The position numbers and the translations under genes are program-made. Of a DNA stretch of 64,000 bases, positions 54,816 to 64,000 are shown one piece after another (the stretch's first letter is position 1; every line of letters starts with the position of its first letter). The DNA comes from Hawksworthiomyces lignivorus (taxonomy: Eukaryota; Ascomycota; Sordariomycetes; Ophiostomatales; Ophiostomataceae), in assembly GCA_002917075.1 (NCBI GenBank), contig NTMA01000001.1, forward strand, positions 992,001-1,056,000, given 5' to 3'. The notes beneath the pieces were generated by a model, which ran no database searches, was not told where the DNA came from, and was given only the letters and a program-made list of their open reading frames with translations.

Positions 54816-56358
54816 ATGTCACATCCACATCCCACGCTGCTCCGGCCGCCGCCGCCGGACCCGGCCCGGTCCCCCATCGAAAATGACCTCGACATCACAG
54901 CTATGTCGGTCTTGGGCGAGGTAAGGGAAATTCTGCAGATCGAGCCGCTATCCATTTCAAATTGCGGCCGCTAACGCAGCCGCAGGACATCTTCACCAAC
55001 ACGCGGCCCTCGTGGCACCCGCCGGGCGCGCGCGGCATCTACGGCGGCACGGTCGTGGCGATGTGCCTGGCGGCGGGCCAGCGCACGGTGCCGGCGGACT
55101 TTGCGGTGCACAGCTGCCACTGCTACTTTTTGCTGGCGGGCAACGGCGACGTGCCGATCCTGTTCCACGTGGAGCGGGTGCGCGACGGCCGGTCGTTTGC
55201 GACGCGCACGGTGCAGGCGCGGCAGCGCGGCCGCTGCATCTTCACGGTGACCATGTCGTTTGTGCGGCTGGCGGCGAAGGGGCCCTCGCCGGGCCTGGCG
55301 CCGCCGCTGCCGGCACTGCTGAACGAGGTGGGCCACGCGGCGGTGCTGCCGGCGGACCGGCCGCCGCTGCCGCCGCCGGGGTACGGCGACGCGGGCGGCC
55401 AGCCGACGATGGACGACCTGGCGTACGAGCGGTTTGCAGCGGCGGTGCGGCGGCTGACGCGCGGGCAGCGCACGAGCGGCAGCAGCAACGAGAAGAGCAG
55501 CCCGTTCTCGGTGCAGCCGGTGCAGGCCGGGCCGATGCGGCTGGTGGGCGCCGGCGACAGCGGCGACAGCAGCGACAGCGGGTTCGGCGGGCCCGTGCAC
55601 CTCAAGAAGACGCAGCAGTGGGTGCGCGTGCGCGGGCGCATCTCGCCCGAGGGCGGCCGCGGCGCCCACCTGGCGGCGCTCGCCTACCTCAGCGACCGCT
55701 ACTTTATCGGCACCATCTGCCGCATCCACCGGCTGTGGCGGTTCCCCTTTTCGGTGGCGAGCCTGCTCGGCGAGGACGACGACGACGACAACGACGACGA
55801 CGACGATGACGACAGCGGCAGCGACGACGGCGACAGCGGCGACGAGGAAGAGGACGTCAATGCCATCGTGAGCGGCGAGGCGCGCGGCCAAGACCAAGAC
55901 GGCCAGGGACAAAACGAGAAGAAGAAGAAGAAGAAGAAGAAGAGGGGCTTCTTCGCGCGCAACCCGGCGCTGGCCAAGGTGGTGCGCGAGTACATTGAGT
56001 TTGAGGGCGGCGGCGTGCCGCTGGAGGCGTACCGCGGGCGGCCCGAGGTCGGCATGGTCGTCAGCCTCGACCACACCATCTACTTCCACGAGCCCGACCG
56101 CGTGCGCGCCGACGAGTGGATGCTCGCCGAGATGGAGAGCCCCTGGGCCGGCGCCGGCCGCGGCGTCGTCGCCCAGCGCCTCTTCAGCAGCGACGGCACG
56201 CTGCTGGCCACGTGCATCCAGGAGGTAATTTTTTTTTGTTTGTTTGTTTTTTTTCATCTACCCTGCCTTTTGTCATCTGCTTTCGCTAACACTGCCTCCA
56301 GGGCATCGTGCGGTTGAAAGAACCCGAACAGGAGACGGTCGTCAAACCCAAGATATAG
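54816..56358 (+). CDS. Acyl-CoA thioesterase II, double hotdog (TesB-like)
   Basis: Three exons (54816-54920, 54986-56224, 56302-56358) give 466 residues. The first hotdog has FTNTRPSWHPPGARGIYGG and FAVHSCHCYFLLAGN; the second has VSLDHTIYFHEP with the catalytic Asp and LATCIQEGIVRLKE, giving the Gln of the TesB Asp-Thr/Ser-Gln triad only after splicing. These enzymes hydrolyse acyl-CoA esters to free fatty acid and CoA, often in peroxisomes. The C-terminal PKI lacks a clear SKL-type signal. A highly acidic run (15 Asp among 20) and a Lys-rich run (KKKKKKKKRG) lie in a linker between the halves, unusual for the family and possibly making it longer than the ~320-residue norm. The intron 1 acceptor is ambiguous (see the NAGNAG-like pair). 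Confidence 0.87.
54978..54985 (+). other. Ambiguous splice acceptors 6 nt apart
   Basis: CAG ends at 54979 and again at 54985. Both keep the frame; using the first would add Pro-Gln at the junction before DIFTNTR. Confidence 0.5.
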
Positions 56359-56867
56359 ACTTTTGCTTCTTCTTTCGTTCTCTTCTATTTGTATTCACTC
56401 GGGTTTCGACGCAGAGCAGGAGATTCTTTGCATCTAAGAAAGCTTTACTTCTATTTGTAGATTCTTGTTTTTATATCTATAGAATAATTCAGTGGATTTC
56501 CAACTACGATCACGACAATTGCCTCGAGATAATAACGCATGTACACATTTTCCTGTTTCCAAGCAGCCACTCAATACAGACAAGATGGAACCCTGCAAAT
56601 GACGAGCATTCTGCTCCGTAAAGCTTCAGCGATTTATATCGGTAAAAGTGTTCTATGGGTCTCATTTTTAGGTATCCGCAGTGCAGATGAGCTCCCTTGC
56701 AGAAAAGTGGGTCTGGTGGGCGATCTAACAGCCCCGACCGAGGCTCTGCCCTTTTTACCTTGGGACCTCACTTTCGTCACCACTCCACTCACTCGCTCCA
56801 TACGATAGTTAGAAGTGCTGGGCTGTTCGATCCTCGCATTCTCCTCAACCTCTTTTTCGCAGCTGCG
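56359..56867. other. Spacer between the two thioesterase genes
   Basis: About 500 bp in a head-to-tail arrangement. It contains the downstream gene's promoter and a possible in-frame extension of that gene back to 56697. No other gene seen. Confidence 0.45.
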
Positions 56868-58076
56868 ATGATGCCCCGAATACGGGAGATCCCAATGGCT
56901 GCAATGACCACGAAATCCCGCACAGTAGCCGATGCTGCTGCTGCTACCGTCCTGCCGCGAACTAGAGCTTCGTCGCTGCTTCTTCTTCTGCAGCTGCGCC
57001 AGACGGCCGCTGCACCGCCATCGTCGCAATGCCTGCGCCAATTTCAATACAGATATAAGCACACCATCTCCTTCTCCAAGTCTGCCGCCGTACGACGCCA
57101 GCCCTTCCACACAAGTCGCCCGGCCTTGACGCAACAGCAGGCCGCGTTCACCTCGCCGCCGCCGGGCCCTCCGCCCCCCAAGAGACGCCGCATCCGCACA
57201 TCCACCATTGTGTTTCTTCTGCTTGGCATGAGCATCGGCGGCTACTCGAGCTACCACGGCTTCCAGCTGCTGAGCCGGCCGCTGGGCGGCGTGTACGAGC
57301 GGGGGTCGGCGGCGGAGCGCGCCAAGATCGAGAAGCTGCAGCGCGAGGTGGCACATCGGGTGCCGCTGGTGGCGGCGCTGCAGACGCACCCGGACTGGGA
57401 AGAGTGGGACGTGGGGCAGCGGTGGTCGGCGCCGTCGGCCACGGCCGCGGACAAAGCGGAGGTTGCCGAGGCGGCTGCTGAGGCTGAGGCTGCGGCGGCG
57501 GCGGCGGCGGGCCCGCCTCGGCACCTGCGCCTGCCCGAGGGCGGCGACCTCGTCGAGGTGTCGGACGTCAACAACCCGCAGCTGACCAACCCGTCGGCGC
57601 CGCCGCCGCCGCCGGCCCCGCGGAGCACGCGCCTGACCACGGGCGCCATGGGCGGCCTGCGCGGCATGACGGGCTGCCACCGCATCTTCCACAACACGGT
57701 CACGGGCGAGGTGGCCAGCGTGCTGTACCTGGGCCCCGCGCTGTCGGGCTGGCCGCTGCAGGCGCACGGCGGCGCCCTGGCCACCATCCTCGACGAGGCG
57801 CTGGGCCGCTGCGCCATCCTGGCCCTGCCCGCCCGCACCGGCGTCACCGCCCGCCTCGAGCTGCAGTACCGCAAGCCCGTGCCCGTCCCCGACTACTACG
57901 TCGTCTGGTGCAAGCCCCACCTCGACGACGGCGAGGACGCCAAGCCCGGCGGGCGCCGCAAGCTCTGGTGCTCCGCAACGCTGCAGAAGCCCAGCGGCGA
58001 GATCTGCGTCGAGGCAAAGGGCCTCTTCGTCGTGCCTCGGAAGTACGCGCTGGGCCAGGTCAAGGACAAGTTTTGA
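56868..58076 (+). CDS. Mitochondrial/membrane single hotdog thioesterase-like protein
   Basis: An intronless 402-residue protein from the ATG pair at 56868. The basic, Arg/Ser-rich N terminus (residues 1-80) fits mitochondrial import, followed by a membrane helix near residues 105-125 (TIVFLLLGMSIGGYSSY). A low-complexity Ala/Pro linker leads to the 4HBT hotdog (PLQAHGGALATILDEALGRCA with the HGG motif, then ARLELQYRKPVPVP and EAKGLFV near the end). These resemble fungal proteins of the thioesterase superfamily anchored in mitochondrial membranes. The substrate is unknown. The upstream in-frame ATG at 56697 would add 57 residues of lesser quality. It lies directly after a TesB-like gene on the same strand; a functional link is possible but not proven. 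Confidence 0.82.
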   Translation: MMPRIREIPMAAMTTKSRTVADAAAATVLPRTRASSLLLLLQLRQTAAAPPSSQCLRQFQYRYKHTISFSKSAAVRRQPFHTSRPALTQQQAAFTSPPPGPPPPKRRRIRTSTIVFLLLGMSIGGYSSYHGFQLLSRPLGGVYERGSAAERAKIEKLQREVAHRVPLVAALQTHPDWEEWDVGQRWSAPSATAADKAEVAEAAAEAEAAAAAAAGPPRHLRLPEGGDLVEVSDVNNPQLTNPSAPPPPPAPRSTRLTTGAMGGLRGMTGCHRIFHNTVTGEVASVLYLGPALSGWPLQAHGGALATILDEALGRCAILALPARTGVTARLELQYRKPVPVPDYYVVWCKPHLDDGEDAKPGGRRKLWCSATLQKPSGEICVEAKGLFVVPRKYALGQVKDKF

Positions 58077-58081
58077 GGGAA

Positions 58082-58101
58082 GGGGGGGGGGGGGGGGGGG
58101 G
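58082..58101. repeat. Homopolymer of 20 G
   Basis: An uninterrupted run of 20 G starts six bases after the hotdog stop codon, so it should be transcribed in the 3' untranslated region. Confidence 0.85.
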
Positions 58102-60328
58102 CGCTGAGAAGGAGGAGGGGGGCAGCAAGGCGGATGGACCCGCTCTCCATTCGTGTTTCCTGTCTTTCTTTCTCAGCAAGCTACAGGGACATGGGGCTGG
58201 TGCAGCACTCTCTATATCAGGTGATTCGAGCCTAGTTCTGAATCCCCCGTGGTTTTCTGCATATTGTATTTGATCACTAAACTCGGTGTGCTTCAGTACT
58301 AGATGGATTAGCGAAATGGCCAAGGAATAAAACATAATAGACATAGTCAAACGCCAAAATATTCAATGTTTAGGGCATGCATTTGCTGAATGATAGGGTC
58401 AACTTTGATTTCTAAGGTAGAAAAGAAGATCAAGATTTTCAGCAGACGTACGAAAGACTTCAAAAATCCACAAAAATAATGTGCGCACACAACACGCAGG
58501 CAACATCCAACACGCCGCTACTGCAAAGGGGTGTATGTGGCACTTTGTTGTGCGGTTCTCTTTTTTGCAACACTATCCAAAAATACCATAAAACTATCTG
58601 AGATCTTTGATGTCGCTAGAAGGCATTCACTGATGCTCTTCATCTCCAGCACTCTGTATCAGAAGCATCCAGTCTTGTGCCTAGCCTATCTCATAGCTAC
58701 TTTCCTTCTCTCCCTCATTTTCGAATCCTTCTCCCATTAGAGACTGCACGGAACCCTTGAGAAACGGAGAATTTATGTTCTCTCAATTTCTCTCCCTACA
58801 GTGTATTTTATGTGTCAAGTAACATGAACTTCTATTTAATTTTTCCTTTTCGTCATGCCAAATTTTCATCAACCTAAACTTCTTCGTCCACAAGTCGCAA
58901 AACGCAAGATAAATTTAATCATCTTTATTCTCAACTTATTTTTTTTCCTTTGTGTGTGTGTTTTAAAATGGGCAAAATAACTTACAAAAAAAAGTTTGTA
59001 TTGCCCCTTTTTGGGGAGATGAGAAAGTAAGCCAAGTCAGACGCTGAGAAAAAAAAATGAAATGAGAAATCAACGTACGGACCATTCAAACGGGAGAAGA
59101 AAAGCACAAGAACATAAAATGTATCTTGAAAAGAGATCTTCTGCAGCGTGTGTACTCGAACTATACAGACCTGTCTTCTCCTACTACCGTGATGGTACCT
59201 GGATAATAAGACTCTTGTCCAGCCGTAAGAAATATAAGCCTGTGAACCATTTTCAATCCATTCTGCTCGTTAGACGCCGCCTCTGCGTTGTCCTTATCGT
59301 TTGTACCCCTTCTCCTTCACAAAACTCCCTACGGTTGCAAATTCAACTGAAGGCCGATTGCCACTGTATTTAATTTTATCGGACTGTGGATGAGATGTAA
59401 CTTATGGCTAAATCTTCTACCGTTTTCGAGTGTCTTGACGTTTCTTTCTCATGCGTTCTTCTCATTTGTGTCCTCGCTTTTCTCTTAATGATTTTTTTAT
59501 CATGTGTATTTACAGCTGGATTTTTAAGCGTTCTCTCTCTTTGCAGGGCTTCTCCCTCCATGGTCTGCGTCATTGTTTCTGATTCCGTATTTTTTCTCAA
59601 AATAACTTCCAACAGGTCTGCTCTTTTCTAGTCACGGCACCTATTCCATAAAGACACTAGTCACCTCTCCTTTACAATTCACGAGATCCTCGTTACCAGA
59701 CAACCACTTGTACATAGGATCTAGTGCAATGTATAGATAGGCGTCGATTGAATTAGCTCAAACAGGCACTTGTACCTTGTATCTGCTACTTGATACCATA
59801 TAGTTCTAGAGACGTACGTAATAAGAATTTTATGGTCTGCTTAGAAAGAAATTGAAAAGAAGAGGCTCAACATGCAAGACCAGGCCCGTTCCGTTGGCTA
59901 GTTTAGAGACTCCCCAGATTCTAACCACATCATGTTTAAGCTAACAGAGAACCAACTCTTTTATGGACCTGCTTTTTGTTATAACAGAGTTGAAAAAAGC
60001 AGCCCCTTCGTCATATTAGAGATGTCTCGTTCTAGTTGTATACTCACGAGGAGAGAAATCTCAATTTTGCTTCTCATATATTCGTCTAAGCTAGTTTTCC
60101 TTATCCCTCGCTTTGAGACTTATTCTCATTCTGTGACTTTCCTTTCTACTCTACAACTGTTTTTTCTCATAATTTATTTCTTTCTAAACCGTTATTTGAT
60201 TTTTTTTTATTTTCTAATTTTTTTTCGTTTTGTGTCTTTCTCATTCCTATATTTTATTCCATCCTTCTCTTCGTGCCATGCATCCTCAAATTCCGACATC
60301 AACACTTTTACAAGCTATTTTCTCCATT

Positions 60329-60356
60329 GATCGTCTCGGATCTCTCTTCTACGATC
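60329..60356. promoter_or_regulatory. Cluster of GATC tetramers upstream of CRY-DASH gene
   Basis: GATC occurs at 60329, 60339 and 60353, two of them overlapping CGGATC or CGATC. Light-response elements bound by the White Collar complex are pairs of GATC/CGAT-like motifs, so this is a candidate, but the match is loose. Confidence 0.25.
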
Positions 60357-60451
60357 ATCTGTACAGCTCATAGCTTCAGAGCATTACTTTAAATTTGAAT
60401 TTTCTTGACTTCCAAGTCTTACAATATCAGTCTTAACGAACAGTATACGCA

Positions 60452-63400
60452 ATGTCTCTTCCATCTGAAAAGGAAGAGACAGAGAGCAATGTGCTCATCT
60501 ACCTCCTCCGCCGTGATCTACGCACCAGAGACAACCCGATTCTCCACGAACTCGCTCAAAATTCTAAGGAGTATGGTTTCACAGAGCTTCTGCCATTATA
60601 CGTCTTTCACGCCAAGCAAATGGAAATCTCTGGGCTCGTCCCAGAAGGCTCCGAAGAGAAGAGCCCGTACCCAGAAGCTCGGAGCAAGATTGGCAAATAT
60701 TGGAGATGCGGCAGCGTCAGGGCCAAGTTCACTGCCGAATGTGTTCACAACGTAAAAAAGAATCTCGAGTCTCTCGGCAGCGGGCTATCTATCCGGGCGG
60801 GCCTACCAGCCGACGTAGTAGAAGACGCCATCATTCATCTAAAGGAAGAAGGCCACCATGTCGGCTCTGTGTGGACCGTCTATGAAACGGGCGGCGAGGA
60901 GTTTCGTGACGAAGCAGAACTTGATGCTATCTGCGCTAAGCATGGTGTCGAGTTCAGATCATGGAGCAGCGAAAAGTATCTCATGGATGAGTATGTACCA
61001 GTTTGCCTCTGCTTTTCTTGCGTAATGCGTTATCTCTGTGTCCCTCCCCCTACCTCTCTCCTTCTCTTTCTGTATTTATGTATAAATTTTCAGGCTTACT
61101 GACACTACGCAGGCGAGATCTTGGACTAGAGTGCTTTCATGAGTTTCCGAATATCTTCTCGGATTTGCAAAAGAAATATGAGCCTCTCTCTTCGAGACCG
61201 CGAAAAGTCCTTCCAAACGTGGCAAAGAATTCTCTGCCTCCGTTTCTAGAGGCCCCGCCGCAAAGGCTGCCCTTTATGATTCCAGACAGCTGCGAGGAGC
61301 TTGTTGCCGCTCTGGTTGCTCCTCTCAAACCTTTTGAAGATTACATCCAAGCCGCCATAAACGAGTCTCGGGCGACAGTGGAGTATAATGTGCAGGCTCT
61401 AGAGAGCTACGGCGAACGCCCCATCGACGCCTTCATCGTGCCAAAGACCACCACGTATCCATTTTTAGGCGGCGAAGACGAGGCTGACGCGCAGCTTCAC
61501 CGGATCTTCTGCGCTCGGAACCGCCACCTGGTCATCAATTATGACAAAAGCCGAGACGGCCTTCTCGGCGAGCAGTTTAGCACACGGCTCTCCCCCTACC
61601 TGGCCCAGGGCTGCCTGACTGCACGCCAGGTGCACGCGCTGCTTGTGAGCTATGAGAATGGGACCGAGTATACGCTGAATACGTCAGAAGGCTACGGCGA
61701 GGGCGAGAACGCCGGCACCAAAGCCATCCGGAAAGAGCTGTTGTGGCGCGATTTCTTCTTCTTCAACTTTTGCCGCTTTCGTCTGCGCATCTTCAAGCTC
61801 CACGGCCTCCGGAACGAGGAGGGGAGGATCATGATGAATTGCGAGCACTTTCAACAGGGCATTCCCGTAAGAACTGCTGAGTCTGAAGATGCATCGCCTC
61901 AAGCTCCTGCCCCTAACCCTGACCCTGCTGCTGCTGCTACAGAAGAACCAGCCGCGAGTGAAGGTACTGAACCTGCTACCGTCTCGAGGCCATCCTCGAA
62001 TGGAGATCAGAACGGGCATGCCCAGAACGGGAATGGTCAACAGTCGACGGGTAGTGACGTCATCCCGCCCGGGCCGCGTCCAGTTTGGAAGACGCCTTTT
62101 CATGACCAAGCAGAGCCGGGCCAGATCCCGGATCCAGATGCCATCGCAGACCAACTACGCCAGTTCCAGCGCGGCATGACCGGCGTCAGCCTGATCGATG
62201 CCTCTCAGCGCGAACTGTGGGCGACGGGCTACACATCCAACCGGGCGCGGCAGAACGTGGCCATCTACCTGGCGAAGCACCTGCACATCGACTGGCGCCT
62301 CGGCGCCGAGTGGTACCAGATGCTGGCTGTCGACTACGACGTCTGCGCCAACTGGGGCAACTGGCAGTACAACGCCGGCGTGGGCAACGACCCCAAGGGC
62401 GCCGGCCGCATCTTCAACCCCATCGTGCAGTCGTTCGACTACGACCCCGAGGGTCTCTACGTGCGCACCTGGCTGCCCGAGGTCGCCCGCCTGCAGGAGC
62501 TGGAGCACGTCTTCCAGCCGGCCGTCGCCCCGATGGACGTTCAGTACAGGGCGGGGCTGTGCGGCCACCCCCTGGCGGCGCGTCCAGTGAAGCTGATTAG
62601 CTACGACAAGCACCAGCCCAAGAAGAGAGGCAGCAACAAGGGCTCCGCAGGGGGTCAGCCCCAGCACAACGGCAGTGCTCGCCGGTCGCCTGGAAGCAGC
62701 CGCTGGGCGAATGGTGGTGCCTCGAGTAGAATGCCTCGCGCCCGTCTCTCTTGGCCTACGCCGCCGCCGATGCTGCCGCCGCCACCGCCGGCAATGAATC
62801 CTCCGATGCAACTTACGGATGTGCAGGGCATTGGATTTTTCCCTCCGCCGAATAGACAGTCGCCATGGAGAGGCAGGTCTCACAATCAAGGACAGGATAT
62901 TGCCAACCAGATGTCAACTCTTATGTCACCGGAATCACAGGTGCAACCACCTACGCATCATCCTATGCGGCGGGACCCCCATCAGAGACAGAATTATAAC
63001 CAAAACCAGAATAGCAGTAGCCAGAACTATAATAATAATAATTACAGCTACCAGAACTACAACAACCAGAACTGCAACAATCAAAACTACAACAATCAAA
63101 ACTACAGCAATCAAAACTATAACAACGAGAGCTTTAATCAGGGCTGCAACGAGGGCTCCGACAATCAGAGCTACAACCAGTTCTACGACAACCAGAGCTA
63201 CAATAACCAGAGCTACAGTGACCAGAGCTATAACAATCAGCGCTATAACAACTGGAGTTACAGTAACGAAAACAATAATTATAGCAGCAATAACTGCCCG
63301 AATCTTTGTTGCCAGAACCGCAACAGCCAGGACCCCAATCAACAGAACTACAACCTCATGAATAACCAAGGGTTTGATGGAAGCAGCAGCAACAGCCGCG

Positions 63401-63723
63401 CTTCAGCAACGGCATCGAGTGGCTCACTGATCGTTGATGGCTCGTCGGGCTGTACACAACAAGCCCAAGCTTATCAAGGCCTGCCAGATCCTAGCATTCA
63501 GAACATTCATCTGGTTTCTTCTGGTGTGAACAACGGAGCCGAGAATGGTGAAATCCAGAACAGCGAACGCATGAACGGCGAACAAGAGACCAGAGAATGC
63601 GAGAGCGGAAATGAGCAAAGCCAACAAGATGGTGATGATACGATTCACGTGGAACATCGAGTATTCCGGGCAAAGGAAAAGACGGAATCCGAGGGCAGTA
63701 GTCGAAGGTCCCGATCAATATAA
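60452..63723 (+). CDS. CRY-DASH cryptochrome/photolyase with long Asn/Gln/Tyr-rich tail
   Basis: Two exons (60452-60990 and 61113-63723) give 1049 residues. The photolyase N domain starts VLIYLLRRDLRTRDNPIL with DASH blocks SKIGKYWR and VYETGGEEF. The C-terminal FAD-binding domain has GLLGEQFSTRLSPYLAQGCL, RKELLWRDFFFF, and the conserved RQNVAIYLAKHLHIDWRLGAEW and VGNDPKGAGRIFNP. A low-complexity insert of about 70 residues (Ala/Pro/Asn-rich) splits the domain. DASH proteins bind FAD and a folate antenna and repair single-stranded cyclobutane dimers or sense blue light. The tail after about residue 710 is not family-conserved: Gly/Pro/Arg-rich, then repeated NYNNQNY-type units (about 806-910). 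Neurospora CRY also carries a long Gly-rich tail. The start chosen gives a canonical N terminus. Confidence 0.9.
62989..63300 (+). repeat. Coding repeats of Asn-Gln-Tyr-Ser in the CRY-DASH tail
   Basis: About twenty imperfect copies of a short unit, mostly Q/N-N-Y-N-N or Q-S-Y-N-N, spelled with CAG/CAA, AAC/AAT and TAC/TAT codons in the same frame. The codons vary between copies, so the protein pattern, not just the DNA, appears preserved. Confidence 0.85.
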
Positions 63724-64000
63724 CCGGTCCACTCTATCATGTTGAGATCTCTTGAGAGATATGACCAGTGTCATGGCTCCAACCCGTCCTCTCTTCTTCT
63801 AATGGTTGTATTATTATTACCACTGTTCTCTCCTTGCCCATTTTGGGGCTTAATGTCTTTTGGTCTTTTCACTTTCTTTTTTTTTCTACCACGCAACAAC
63901 TTTGCTCTTTCTTGGATACCCTATAGACTTTTTATTTCTTTGGTTGTTTCTGCTTGGCGTTGGAATTTTTCGACATACGATGAGCGTCCGCTTCCACAAG
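63724..64000. other. 3' flank of the CRY-DASH gene
   Basis: About 280 bp of T-rich sequence after the stop codon, to the window edge. No gene seen. Confidence 0.45.

Larger units (their letters stand above)
58077..60451. other. Long intergenic region (2.4 kb)
   Basis: It opens with a 20-G run at 58082-58101 and includes AT-rich and T-rich tracts; the region 60161-60260 is strongly pyrimidine-rich. Three GATC tetramers in 28 bp (60329-60356) lie about 100 bp upstream of the CRY-DASH start. Small open frames are not convincing. Confidence 0.45.

Noticed and set aside
54971..56257. 428-residue open frame antisense to the TesB-like gene
   Set aside because: Composition is Ala/Val/Arg-rich and mirrors the acidic run as poly-Val; no domain.
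56634..57920. 428-residue open frame antisense to the hotdog gene
   Set aside because: Arg/Gln/His-rich shadow frame with no family match.
58500..59640. Small frames of 69-103 residues before the CRY-DASH gene
   Set aside because: Hydrophobic or random composition in AT-rich DNA; no recognisable family.
1..64000. tRNA, rRNA and transposon genes
   Set aside because: I looked for B-box-like GGTTCGAATCC sequences, rRNA-like blocks, transposase motifs and long terminal repeats and saw none convincing; a tRNAscan and repeat search would settle this.

Overview
The window is nuclear DNA of a filamentous ascomycete, most likely a Sordariomycete. The evidence is short introns of about 50-110 nt with GTANGT donors, CTAAC-type branch points and YAG acceptors, GC-rich coding sequence in AT-rich spacers, and fungus-specific families (LaeA-like methyltransferase, RTA1, STAND receptor, Zn2Cys6 regulator, SLMAP/PRO45, CRY-DASH). 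I rebuilt 23 protein-coding loci: 20 intact complete ones, one cut by the left edge, and two that look broken. Exon joins were chosen so that phases close and conserved motifs are restored.

1-16 kb: a partial uncharacterised gene (-) shares a promoter with a mitochondrial serine O-acetyltransferase-type enzyme (+) that has CACGTG sites upstream. A SET-domain protein with an apparent signal peptide, a secreted GH3 beta-glucosidase, a LaeA-like methyltransferase, a C2H2 zinc-finger protein and an uncharacterised four-helix membrane protein follow.

16-33 kb: an accessory-looking region. It holds a 1265-residue NLR-like protein (HeLo-like N terminus, NACHT, ankyrin repeats) fused in frame to a complete Ser/Thr kinase, a Zn2Cys6 regulator with two in-frame TAG codons and a lost splice donor, an RTA1 membrane protein, a frameshifted gene resembling DUF3632 proteins, and a divergent pair made of a ferric/cupric reductase and a Ctr copper transporter.

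33-64 kb: mostly housekeeping. Rsm22 (mitoribosome), a membrane-anchored thioredoxin, a SPOUT1-like protein, Mgr2 (TIM23 translocase), the STRIPAK component SLMAP/PRO45, a methyltransferase, an Osh1-type oxysterol-binding protein, two adjacent hotdog thioesterases, and a CRY-DASH photolyase/cryptochrome with a long Asn/Gln/Tyr-repeat tail.

The most novel item is the NLR-kinase fusion at 17796-21987. The decayed regulator next to it carries mutations in CpA context, as expected from repeat-induced point mutation (RIP). No rRNA, tRNA, transposase or CRISPR array was recognised.
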